Source: Agarophyton chilense
Taxonomy: Eukaryota > Rhodophyta > Florideophyceae > Gracilariales > Gracilariaceae
Reading direction: 5' to 3'
Length of the DNA stretch: 64,000 nt
NCBI GenBank assembly: GCA_030374765.1
Contig: JARGXX010000001.1
Location: 2,221,312 to 2,285,311, forward strand
The notes under the pieces were generated by a model. That model had not been told where the DNA came from and did no database searches. It saw only the letters and a list, made by a program, of their open reading frames with translations. Below, one piece after another: positions 53,586-62,975 of this stretch; the first letter of the stretch is position 1, and the number at the start of each line of letters is the position of its first letter. A program made the position numbers and the translations under genes.

Positions 53586-55049
53586 GATTAATGTACCACG
53601 TTACTAAACTCCGCCACAACTACAAGTAATTTTGATCTTCGCGAGACGCTACTTTAAACCAGAAGAAAAAATCGTATAGAAGCTTTGATCGAGTTTAAAA
53701 CCAATTCTAACTGCCGCAGAGAACGATTCTTCCAACCGACCTATTCATCTGGAATTTGATTTTGCAGAGAAGGTTTTACTACCTCACCTCCTGAGACAAC
53801 CGGGGCATTAACATTTCGTCACTGGTTTAAAGTTCAACATTTTCGGAGTATATTGCAGTGTAAGAAGATATGTCATGTAAATGGATTACCTGAAGGGCAC
53901 TGGCCTGTAGAGCAACGCCCAGTTAGGGGATACTTGAAGATGCAACTCATAGAATGAGGATTGAACCCTCCGAGGGTTATGACTATGATCCCCTCTAAGG
54001 TGTGCTGAGGTGGTACTGTTTTCTGGTTAGAGTTCGTCTATGAAGGGAAGATTCGGATGGCCCATGGTTGGATTGGCCCCGTGATACACGTGGCTTAATT
54101 TTGGCACCGATTTTCGGATATTTGTTAGAACGTTGGACTTTTGGGCCCTGGCAGTGGGATCTCCACGTGTATGGCCCTGAGCAGGTGTGCACTACTGTAG
54201 AGTTTAGTTAGTGGGCCCTACTTAGGGAGACGAGATCTGAGAGTCCGAAGCTCAGAGAAAAATGGGAACCAAGGTTAGTCTTCGATTCCTTTAGAGGTTC
54301 TTCGTCGCCATCGTTTCGGCCTTACAACCCGGAACGGGCTCTGGTTAGCAACGCCTGCGTAGGGACACCACTCCACTTGGAGAGTGCCCACGTTTGGGTT
54401 CCGTGCAACCACCCCCTTGGGACCGCTCAGACGACCTGCGTGCACGATACTCCGTGGGGGTTCTGCTTACTTGTTGCGTGCTTTTTGTGTTTCCTTTCCA
54501 GGACAGGTTTTCGCCCCTGTATTGGGTTTCTTTTGTTGTTTCGCCCCTTTTCTGGTTCTCGGGTCCGGTGCCTGTTAGTGCCCGACACTCGCCCCGGTTT
54601 TCCTCTTCGCTGGATTTTCCCCCATTCTTTGGGATACCCATACCCATTCCCAATCCAACGGTTTCTACCCCTCACCTCCGTCAGTACTGCCGGAATCCCC
54701 CGTGGGAGTTACACCCCACACTACGGGTGGAACGGAGGGCTCTGTCTCTGAGTCTGCCTCCCCCAGGGAGCAAGGCTTCGAACACCTTGAGAGCACTTCC
54801 CGTCGCCGGGTTTTGCTCCACAAGTGGTCTCCCGACTTAGAATCCGTTCTCCGACTTTTGGGTTGGTCATCCACGTGTTGGAATATCTCTTGGAAGAGGA
54901 AGCACCGTCGTGAAGATTTGTTGTAGTGGTCCCCTTTGAAAAGGGTGGAATTGGTTTTTATTTTTGTTTTGTGTTACGTCATCCGTTCTCCGGGAATCTC
55001 GTGATCGAATTTTATCGTTACCCCGAATCGTCGGTGTCGTGTCTGCAGC
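53586..55049. other. Probable 5' LTR/leader region of gypsy element
   Basis: No gene. From about 54270 the sequence is CT-rich with G/T-rich strings, as expected for the untranslated leader before gag. The 5' LTR should lie in 53.6-54.4 kb, but its limits cannot be set because the 3' LTR seems to fall outside the window. No classical initiator-Met primer-binding site was recognised. Confidence 0.4.
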
Positions 55050-57080
55050 ATGTCGCCGCCTACCCGTGGTTCCAGGACTGGATCGAACCGTCAAGCGAAT
55101 TCAGTGCCCCCGGCCCCGCCTAGGTCGAGGAGCTCAATTCCCGAAGATCGGAACGATTCCGGTATCGATCCGGACACTCGGAGAGCAGCCTCAGTGGTTT
55201 CAGGTTCTCGAGAGGTCGTGGCTGTGGGCCCAGCTCCAGTGGTGGAGACCCCTTCAGCAGCACCCCGAAGTCGGGCCGACCCTGAATTACAGCGCCTGGA
55301 GACTCGAATCGATATCGCCAACGCGGCTCACGTCGAGCTCCTTCAGGAGGTTACTACCCTCCGCCTCAAGGTGGAGGACGCCTCGGTGCGGGGAGTCGCC
55401 GATGACCTTCGTACCCTGAGGAGGGATGTGAACTCCCTTTTGGAAAGCTTTGGTACCCCTGGGGTCTTTATCCAGAAGTACCGGAGCCTCGTAGAGGAAC
55501 ACCGCGTGCAAGCGGAACGCTTCCGAGCTCGGCTGGACACCCTCGAGGCCATTATCCGTATGGACGGAGACACAGAAGCCTCGAAGGATAAACCCGACGT
55601 TTCGGAAGACGAAGAACACCGCTCCGCTAAACGGGACCGCCGCAAGTCCAAGAAGAGGGTTCACCTCCAAGAGGATTTATCGGATTCCGATCCCAATCGC
55701 TCGTCATCGAGTTCGTCCTGCGAATCTTCAGATAGTGAAGATGGACGCCGGTCATCCCGGGCGACTCGGTCGAAGGCTACTTACACCTCTCAAGGGGCAA
55801 TCCGTACCCGGAAGAAGGGTAGGAAACACCTTGGATTAAGGGAGCTGAAGCCGACGAATCCTCTCTATCGGAAGCTGCTATCGTACCGCTGTTACCGGTT
55901 GGATAACCCTTCGGGAGATCGAACATCCCGCGGAACAGGTAGGGTCAAGGACTACATCAAAAGGCTGAGCATCACCCTACAGAAGAGGGAGTTCACAGGA
56001 ACAGACCCAATTCTGGTGCTCGATTTCCTTGCGAGGTTCGTCCAGGAGGCTGACATCCTCGGTATGAGTGAAGCGCAAGCGTATCTTGCATTACCCTATT
56101 TCTTAAAGGGGATGGCTGAAGACCAGTTCAATTCCGTCCGTGGATCATCCCGAGCCTCGGAAGGGGGAGTCACGTGCTGGCCCGAAGCGGTGCAGTACCT
56201 CTTGAGGTCATACGCTACTGAAAATGTGATTCAGGAAGCAATCCTTGCATTAAGGGATACGCGGCAGAAGCCGATGGAAACCAAAACGGTGTATTCAACT
56301 CGCTTGAATAAAGCGTTTCACCGATGCGGGAATGTATTCCCCGCCTACGAGAGATGCACCATGTTTGTGGATGGTTTGGACCCCTCGATAAGGGCATTGG
56401 TTGCCCGACGTCGGGAAGAGAAGCGCAAGCTGACCTACTTGGAACTGGTTCAGTACGCCCAGGCTGAGGGGGATACTCTCCGGGCCCGGCAGAACCGAAA
56501 GAGTCGGCCGACACGTGCACTCCTCGCCGATGGAGGTAACTCGTCTTTGTCACTCGCAGGAGGCCCTGCCCCTGTGGGGGTCAATGATAACATTCACTTC
56601 ATGGGAAGTAACCCCGAATCTATGGGTACGTCTGAGTTGCCGTCGACATCCGCTCCGACTACGGATGAAGACCCTGCGCTCTATACCCAAGGACGGAGGG
56701 TGCCAGCCACATCGCTACCTTTTGCGAATACCGCTGCTCGGTTCTTTCGCCCCGGATGGAGGGATACAGCACCACGTCGCGTGGATTCACGTCCACAACC
56801 GAACCCGGCAGAGCTGATTTGCTATTTGTGTTACCTCCGTGGTCACAAAGCACCAGACTGCACATTTCCCCTGCGGGAGGGTTCACGAATTATCGCTCAG
56901 TACGAGGCTCTGACCCCTGAGGAGAAAGCTCGAGTCCCGAGTAGGTCCTATGAGGAACAAAGGATACTCCGAGCTCACCTTGCTGACAGGGATACAGAAC
57001 TTGTACCCGCGAACGGGGAACAACCGGTCCCCTTCGAGGCAGCTGCACCGAATTTGGTGGGGTCCGCTTCGAAAAACTAA
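55050..57080 (+). CDS. Gypsy Gag (676 aa, intact)
   Basis: Starts at ATG 55050 and ends at TAA 57078-57080. An N-terminal Pro/Arg/Ser-rich region is followed by a predicted coiled coil (about residues 85-170, HVELLQEVTTLRLKVEDASV). A charged Lys/Ser/Asp-rich linker follows, then a capsid-like helical region (about 300-480, VLDFLARFVQEADILGMSEA, LALPYFLKGMAEDQFNSVRG, TKTVYSTRLNKAFHRCG, RCTMFVDGLDPSIRALVARR). A single zinc knuckle CYLCYLRGHKAPDC sits at 591-604 with exact CX2CX4HX4C spacing. Protease continues in the -1 frame; GAAAAAC immediately before the stop codon may allow ribosomal frameshifting. Intactness contrasts with the broken pol. Confidence 0.88.
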   Translation: MSPPTRGSRTGSNRQANSVPPAPPRSRSSIPEDRNDSGIDPDTRRAASVVSGSREVVAVGPAPVVETPSAAPRSRADPELQRLETRIDIANAAHVELLQEVTTLRLKVEDASVRGVADDLRTLRRDVNSLLESFGTPGVFIQKYRSLVEEHRVQAERFRARLDTLEAIIRMDGDTEASKDKPDVSEDEEHRSAKRDRRKSKKRVHLQEDLSDSDPNRSSSSSSCESSDSEDGRRSSRATRSKATYTSQGAIRTRKKGRKHLGLRELKPTNPLYRKLLSYRCYRLDNPSGDRTSRGTGRVKDYIKRLSITLQKREFTGTDPILVLDFLARFVQEADILGMSEAQAYLALPYFLKGMAEDQFNSVRGSSRASEGGVTCWPEAVQYLLRSYATENVIQEAILALRDTRQKPMETKTVYSTRLNKAFHRCGNVFPAYERCTMFVDGLDPSIRALVARRREEKRKLTYLELVQYAQAEGDTLRARQNRKSRPTRALLADGGNSSLSLAGGPAPVGVNDNIHFMGSNPESMGTSELPSTSAPTTDEDPALYTQGRRVPATSLPFANTAARFFRPGWRDTAPRRVDSRPQPNPAELICYLCYLRGHKAPDCTFPLREGSRIIAQYEALTPEEKARVPSRSYEEQRILRAHLADRDTELVPANGEQPVPFEAAAPNLVGSASKN

Positions 57081-57105
57081 ACTTGGGAGTCTCCCCTGCG
57101 GGAGG
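57071..57105 (+). promoter_or_regulatory. Candidate -1 frameshift site with downstream hairpin
   Basis: GAAAAAC (57071-57077) is read in the Gag frame as AAA AAC directly before TAA. The pol frame is -1 relative to gag. Thirteen nucleotides further a GC-rich stem CTCCC...GGGAG (57091-57104, loop CTGC) follows. The heptamer departs from the canonical X XXY YYZ only at its first base. The layout is suggestive but unproven. Confidence 0.45.
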
Positions 57106-60100
57106 GGCGTCTTCTAAGCCGGAGTTGAAGACGCCCGAGGCGCTCCAGCTTCGCTCCCCAGCTGTGACTATCCTTTCAAGGAGAACGGCTGACACCGACG
57201 TTAACTCGGGATACTTTAGTGTCCTCCGTCGCCCGTGGATACGGTCCCGTAATCTCCGTATTCCGAATCGAGTTATGGTAATGGCCAAACGGAATTATAA
57301 AGTATTCGCCGACTTCGGCCTGTCCAACCAGTTTATGGTTCGTCAAATATCTGTCCTGGATACAGGAGCCGCTCCTAACTTAATTCATGTTGAATTGTTA
57401 CCCCCGCTGCTCCGGGTTCAAGTTCGTACCGGTCCACGTTTGGATATCGCTGATGCGAACAACAACCCGCTACGGACACTGGGTACAATTTCCCTCATGG
57501 TGAGGTTAGGCTCCTATCTCGTTCAGCTAGAGTTTATTGTATGCAAGTCACTTGCAGCACCAGTCATACTGGGTTGTGACTTTTGCGACCGCTTCGTGGA
57601 AGCCATCCGTCCTCGGAATAGAACTGTGGAACTCGAAGACGGGTCTACGATCCCAATCGTTCGTAAACCCTTACAGAGAGCAGCGCGAACACGCGTTCCT
57701 CTCCCTGTCGCGCAGGAATCTGTGAAGAAGGACCCGGTGTCTACACGGGTAAAGGTTGCGAAGTCAGTGGCTATCCCGCCAGAAACCCATGTTTGGGTCA
57801 CAGTTGTTACCAAGCAAATCGGTGTGCATGTGGTACAACCGAACCCGTCTCTGTATACGCGGCGTCAACTCGCCCTTGCGAATGGGGTTGTCTCCGTGGA
57901 ACCGGATAAACCTTTCAAGGTTTTGGTAGCCAACTTTGGAAAGACAACGCAGCATTTGGTCAAACACCAGATCCTGGGTTCTGTTCTTCCACACCCGCAT
58001 GCGGTCGTGCCTACAAAGATCTCTATCGCAGAGGTCCTTGGTGTGGCGGACCCTAAGGAGGGGGAGGACACTGCCGAAATCGCGGAAGACGGTGAGCATA
58101 CGACTGCAGCTCCACACGCTAAACACTTAAACCTCAGGAGGTTACGGCCCCTATCACAGGAGCAGACCAGACGGATCCTGTTCAGGAATTGGAGAAATGG
58201 GATCTCAACCATGTACCCGCATCTCATCTGGAGAAGCTGAGGCACATGCTTCGTGAATTTACCCCCATGTGGGATGGTTCCCTTGGAACTATTGGGATTA
58301 CAGAACACCGCATCGACTTGTTACCGCACACTCGGCCTATTGCCCAACACCCTTACAGGGCTGGACCGAAAGCTCGGGAAGAGGAGAAATCTCAGGTGGA
58401 GAAGATGCTTAAAGCGGGCGTAATTGATCCTGCCCACTCCGCCTGGGCCTCACCAGTGGTGATAGTTCCGAAACCGGATGGATCGTGGCGTTTCTGCATC
58501 GATTACAGACGCCTGAACGAGGTAACCATTAAGGATGTGTACCCAGTCCCTCGGATGGACGAATACATCGACTCCCTTGGGAGCGCTACTGTTTTCTCTA
58601 CCCTCGACGCCAATTCGGGCTACTGGCAAGTCCCTATTAGGGAGAAAGATCGAGACAAAACGGCTTTCGTGTGTCATCAAGGACTTTTCCGATTCCGGAG
58701 GATGCCTTTTGGGTTGACAAATGCCACCGCAACGTTTCAACCTGGCGATAGACATTCTGTTGGCTCCCTTCAAGTGGAGGACGTGTCTATTGTATTTAGA
58801 CGACATTATTGTCTTCTCCAACAACCTGGATGACCACCTCGAACACGTCAGGGACGTAATGAAGATACTCCGCGACGCGGGAATCACCTTGAAACTCAAG
58901 AAGTGCGAGTTTTTCACCGATTCATTTAAGTATCTGGGTCATATCATCCGTCCCGGACAGCTTTCAATCGATGAAGTACGAGTGAAATCCTTGAAGGAAG
59001 CAAAACACCCGAAAACTCAAACGGAGTTGCGATCCTTCTGAGGTCTGTGTAACGTGTATCGCCGATTCGTCCCGAACTTTGCGGATATTGCCACCCCCCT
59101 CAACAGGCTCCTGACGAAGGGACAACCAGTTGAACTGGAACCTTTTGGCGACGCGGAAGCGTCTGCCTTCACGGCACTGGTGAATGCCGTAACATCACCG
59201 CCAATCTTGGCTCTACCCAATCCTGGGCTCCCTTACGACGTGGACACCGATGCTAGTGCAAACCAAGTAGGGTGTGCACTGTTCCAATCCTCTGAGGATG
59301 GGTAACGTCACACTATTGGGTACTGGTCACGTTCCCTGAATGTCCATGAAAGGAACTACTCGGTCTCCAAGAAAGAATGTTTAGCCGTTGTGTGGGCCTT
59401 AGCTACACTTCGCCCCTATCCGATGGGTACTCGTTTCAAAGTCCATACGGACCGCGCATGCTTGCGTTGGCTCCTGGAGATCTCCGAACCCTCGGGCCGC
59501 CTTATGCGCTGGCGTCTCCGACTGTCGGAATTCGACTTTGAGATCCTGTACAAGAAAGGGAAGCTGAACACTCAGGCTGATGCACTATCCCGCTTGGGAA
59601 CCACAGCGGAAACGGAGCCCTACGAGGACGATGACATCCCATGTTTTATGGTATCGGACCTCGAGGGAGGAGCTCAACCGCTGACGGATGATGTTTGTGA
59701 CGATATACTCGTCAACGAGAGTCTGGATTCGCCGACCGGCTCTTTTATACCTATCTCTTCAGAGGACATGATACGCAAGCAACAGCTCGACCCATTCTGT
59801 ACACGGATTCGGGCTCGCCTCAACGGAGGATTTCAGTTACCTTTCGAGGACGACGATCAGGGTTACCTAATCAGGACCGTTGGACCTCGCCCGAGGATAA
59901 TGGTGCCGCACACCCTACAACAGAGGGTATTACACCTCACTCACTATGTGAAGGTTGGCGCCCACCCCGGGGGAAGAAAACTGTACCTCACGTTGAGAAG
60001 GGACTTTTACTGGCCGGCAATGGCATTCGATTGTTACGCCGTCAAACGGGCCTGCGCCAATTGCGCCAAGAATGACGTCAAACTTCGGAAGCACTCTAAG

Positions 60101-61615
60101 AAGTTGACGCTGTTCCCGGCACGGGCTCCACTCGAATTCGTGGCCATAGACATCCTAGGGGAGTTTATCAGGACGCCCCGAGGTCATCGGTATCTGCTTG
60201 TCATTTCTGACAGATTCTCTAAGCTAACGAGAACTGTGCCACTGAAGCGGATCACCGCCGCTACCGTCGCGCAAGCGTTCGTGACCCATTGGGTGTTCGT
60301 ATATGGACCGCCGGTGCAGTTGTTATCCGACAACGGAGGGCAATTCGCATCAAAGTTCTTTCAGGATGTATGTCGAATCCTTGATGTAAGGAATTTATTT
60401 GTTACTACGTATCACCCTCAGGGGAATAGCCAGGTGGAGAGGTTTAACCGCACGATACTCAACGCTTTGAGATCGTATGTTGCGGATCACCCCAAAAATT
60501 GGGACTTGTACATAGACGCTATCACGTATGCATACAACACCCAGGTACATCGGGTTACATCGTTATCCCCATTCGAACTGGTACCGTCGAGGACATCGCC
60601 GCCGGTCGCCATCGAGGCTCAACCGACGCTGTCGACGTACCCGTCACCGGGATTGTACCGAGAAGCCTGGAAGGAGTGGCTTACGAAGATGGTGCCGATA
60701 GCCCGGAAAGCAATGGACAAAGCTCAACGCGCCTACAAGAAGGACTTTGACAATCGGGTTCGCAAACCTCTACCTCAGGTGGAGCCCGACGACTTCGTCT
60801 TCCTTCGAAAAGAATACTACAATCCTGAAAAGGAACGTAGGCACAAGCTTTCGCCAATTGTGGACGGACCCTATCGTGTGGTTTCTGTAGACCCGGACAC
60901 GGTGGTATTGGATATCGTTAACCGCCACGAACGGATCTCCAGGGACCGCATCACACGAGCGCCCAACCCAAATGTGGAAGTGGTGTCGGCACCAACGCCC
61001 TCCACAGGGGACGATTCAACGGAAGTTAACCCGTCAGGCGGAGATTCGAACACCCGCCCCGTTATACTTCCGCACCCGGAACGTGGTTTAACCGACCTAC
61101 CGGAAACTTCGGATACTCCCGAACCTGGGCCCGCTCCCTCAAGGGCCCAGTCAACGAACTCTTACAGAGTTACTCCCCCACCGGAGGTAATCAAGCCTCC
61201 TGGCTCTCCGCCTAAGGAGGGGGAGGAGGACTTAGTTCCTTCGCAGGACGATGTTTCGGCGTCAGCCAGTCGCCCTAACAGGGAATCTAGTTCTCACAGT
61301 GAGACGGCGAGCCCGACCGAGCCAGCGACAGAGAAGTCACAACCCCAGCGTATGGGTAGCGACATCACCGCCGACCCAGCCGAGCACGACGTCAGAAAAG
61401 ATGACGAAAACCCGCCTAGGGAGAGTCGTGTGGAGAACTCCGCACCCGGAACGCCTACAGAGCCGACGATCACCCGCCGCCGCGGACGAGACACTGAGGT
61501 GTCGCACACTCAAACCCCGCTTTCTCGGGAACGAGCTGTGTCAGCGGACCCGCACGGGGAAGATCTCGACGACGAGGTTGACCAAATTTGGCTCTCCGTT
61601 ATGGAATGGGAATAG
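57083..61615 (+). pseudogene. Gypsy Pol: protease, RT, RNase H, integrase; two frameshifts, two stops
   Basis: Protease: SVLDTGAAPNLIHVELL (DTG motif, about 57352-57400). RT: KAGVIDPAHSAWASPVVIVP, DGSWRFCIDYRRLNE, FSTLDANSGYWQVP, RMPFGLTNATATFQ, then YLDD at 58793-58804. RNase H: DVDTDASANQVGCALF. Integrase: an H2C2-type finger (CANCAKND side clear), catalytic DILGEF, LSDNGGQFASKFF and GNSQVERFNRT, then the GPY/F module (DGPYRVVSVDPDTVVLD) and a Pro/Ser/Glu-rich tail of about 190 residues ending at 61615. Breaks: a shift between about 58110 and 58140, a 1-nt insertion near 58740 (after ATFQ), TGA 59039-59041 within RSF-x-GLCNVYRRF, and TAA 59303-59305 within EDG-x-RHTIGYW. Frame between 58741 and 61615 is otherwise continuous. 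All catalytic residues survive, so decay is recent. Confidence 0.92.
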
Positions 61616-62191
61616 GAACTCCTATGGAGACACTGGAACCCTCAGGAATGGGAAAGAAATGAGTGAGACCCGTCGGGGACAGCTCAGGAGAGTGCTAGCG
61701 CGTGTCGCAAGCGCCACCTCACATCCGCATAGGCAGATTTTCCCGCACAAGGAACGGTCACCCCACACGGGGCGCCCGCGCATTTGTGTGGCACACGTCG
61801 AATGGCACCGAGCCAATCAAAAGGCTCTGACGACCAACCGTCGCGCAAACCGCCTCCGTCGCACGGCGCGTTGCACGGGAGCAACCTTCGTCCCCGTAGC
61901 TCGGGTTGACGTTGAAGTCGTACCCCCCTGAGATTGGAGACGCTACCGCGTCGCGGTTTCTCAACCGTCACCGAATCTAAGAACACCGTTGTTATCGGGA
62001 AGATCTCAGCTTTAAGAAAAACTCAAAACTGGGCCGTTTTGACTCCGTAGACGGAAGTTACAACGTAGCCCACAGGCCACTCGGCGCCGTTTGGACGAAG
62101 TGCTGAGACCCGCTCGCAACACGGAAAAGAACCCACCGGGGTGTGTCTAAACCCTACGTTGACACCCTCAAGGAAACTAGAGCGTTCCAAG
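61616..62191 (+). other. Spacer between integrase tail and chromodomain ORF
   Basis: In the pol frame this stretch contains several stops (for example at 61664). No conserved domain was recognised. GTGAGA near 61663 and an ACTAG near 62176 could be splice sites that would join integrase to the chromodomain, but this is speculative. Confidence 0.4.
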
Positions 62192-62431
62192 ATGGAAGAG
62201 AAGCCCGAACAGGGAAAAGTGTACCCGCAGGAATTCGTTATCGATCGCATCGTGCGTCACATCTACACCCCCGAGGGAGAACTTCGCTACCAAGTCCGAT
62301 GGTACGGATTCTCGCCTGATGAGGATACAGTGGAACCCATTGAGCACCTTCCGAGGTCTAAGGTTTTATCCTATCACCGACGCGCTCGGGTAACCTTGCC
62401 TCCAAATCTGGATCGTGCCCAAGTCGGGTAA
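62192..62431 (+). CDS. Stand-alone chromodomain protein of gypsy element (79 aa)
   Basis: ATG 62192 opens a 79-codon frame. Residues about 10-60 form a chromodomain: EFVIDRIVRHIYTPEGELRY then QVRWYGFSPDEDTVEPIEHL, with the last helix at LPRSKVLSYHRR. Of the aromatic-cage positions, Tyr/Phe before VIDRI and the RWYGF aromatic are present, while the usual Trp in the D-T-W-E-P motif is Val. In known chromoviruses the chromodomain is fused to the integrase C-terminus and targets insertion to modified histone tails. Here it is in the pol frame but separated by 576 nt with stops, and has its own ATG. It could be a separate protein, a spliced part of integrase, or the result of decay. Confidence 0.82.
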   Translation: MEEKPEQGKVYPQEFVIDRIVRHIYTPEGELRYQVRWYGFSPDEDTVEPIEHLPRSKVLSYHRRARVTLPPNLDRAQVG

Positions 62432-62600
62432 GCCACCACGGGAACTGGTGTGGATGGGACCTTGAAGTGAGGAAGATGTTGGACCTCTGAAGAGGAATTG
62501 AGGAGAGTATCCCGAAGAACACGTATTGAGAGGGAATGTCTACTGGCCCTCGGCCTAGCGCCGTTAACCGGGGAACACAGCACCGGTTATCGGGACAGTT

Positions 62601-62770
62601 TATGATGAAAAAAATGGAAAAGAAGACCCACGAAGTGGAGAAGAAGATTAAGAAGAAGATTGGACCCTAGGAAGGGAAGAATTTGAAGACGAAGATGAAG
62701 AAGATCCTAAGAAGGAAGAAGAAAAGAAGTAGAAGTTAAGATCCTAGGAAGGAAAAAGAAAAGAAGTTAT
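62601..62770 (+). repeat. Purine-rich minisatellite-like tract
   Basis: GAAGAAGA-rich sequence in which a unit starting GATCCTAAGAAGGAA or GATCCTAGGAAGGAA recurs (about 62704, 62741; a variant GGACCCTAGGAAGGGAA near 62664). It lies between the chromodomain ORF and the antisense ORF and might act as a polypurine tract, but no LTR start follows that I could match to a 5' copy. Confidence 0.55.
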
Positions 62771-62975
62771 GCAAATATCAGAAGTTTACTATTGTCGCCA
62801 AGCTATGGACTCCACAATTGCCCGAATGCGGAACTACGGAAAGCCCGAGGAGGGACCCGCCCCACCGTTGGGATTCTGACCCTGATGGTACGCCGAGGCG
62901 AAAGCCAACATCTGGCTCACATCCGTCATACCCGGAGGAATCGGAATGCCCGCGTTCACGAGGCCTTGTCGCACA

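Larger units (their letters stand above)
55050..62431 (+). mobile_element. Ty3/gypsy (chromovirus-like) element, coding core
   Basis: Order gag, protease, RT, RNase H, integrase, chromodomain defines a Ty3/gypsy chromovirus-type element. Gag is intact; pol has two frameshifts and two stops. The listed limits are those of the coding core; the true element extends left to at least the leader near 54.3 kb and right to or beyond the window end. An antisense ORF (62976-64000) lies within or directly next to its 3' part. A relic of the same family is at 41640-42436. Confidence 0.9.

Noticed and set aside
54347-54362. Primer-binding site for the gypsy element (TGGTTAGCAACGC)
   Set aside because: It starts with TGG but matches no tRNA 3' end that I know, and the LTR edge is undefined.
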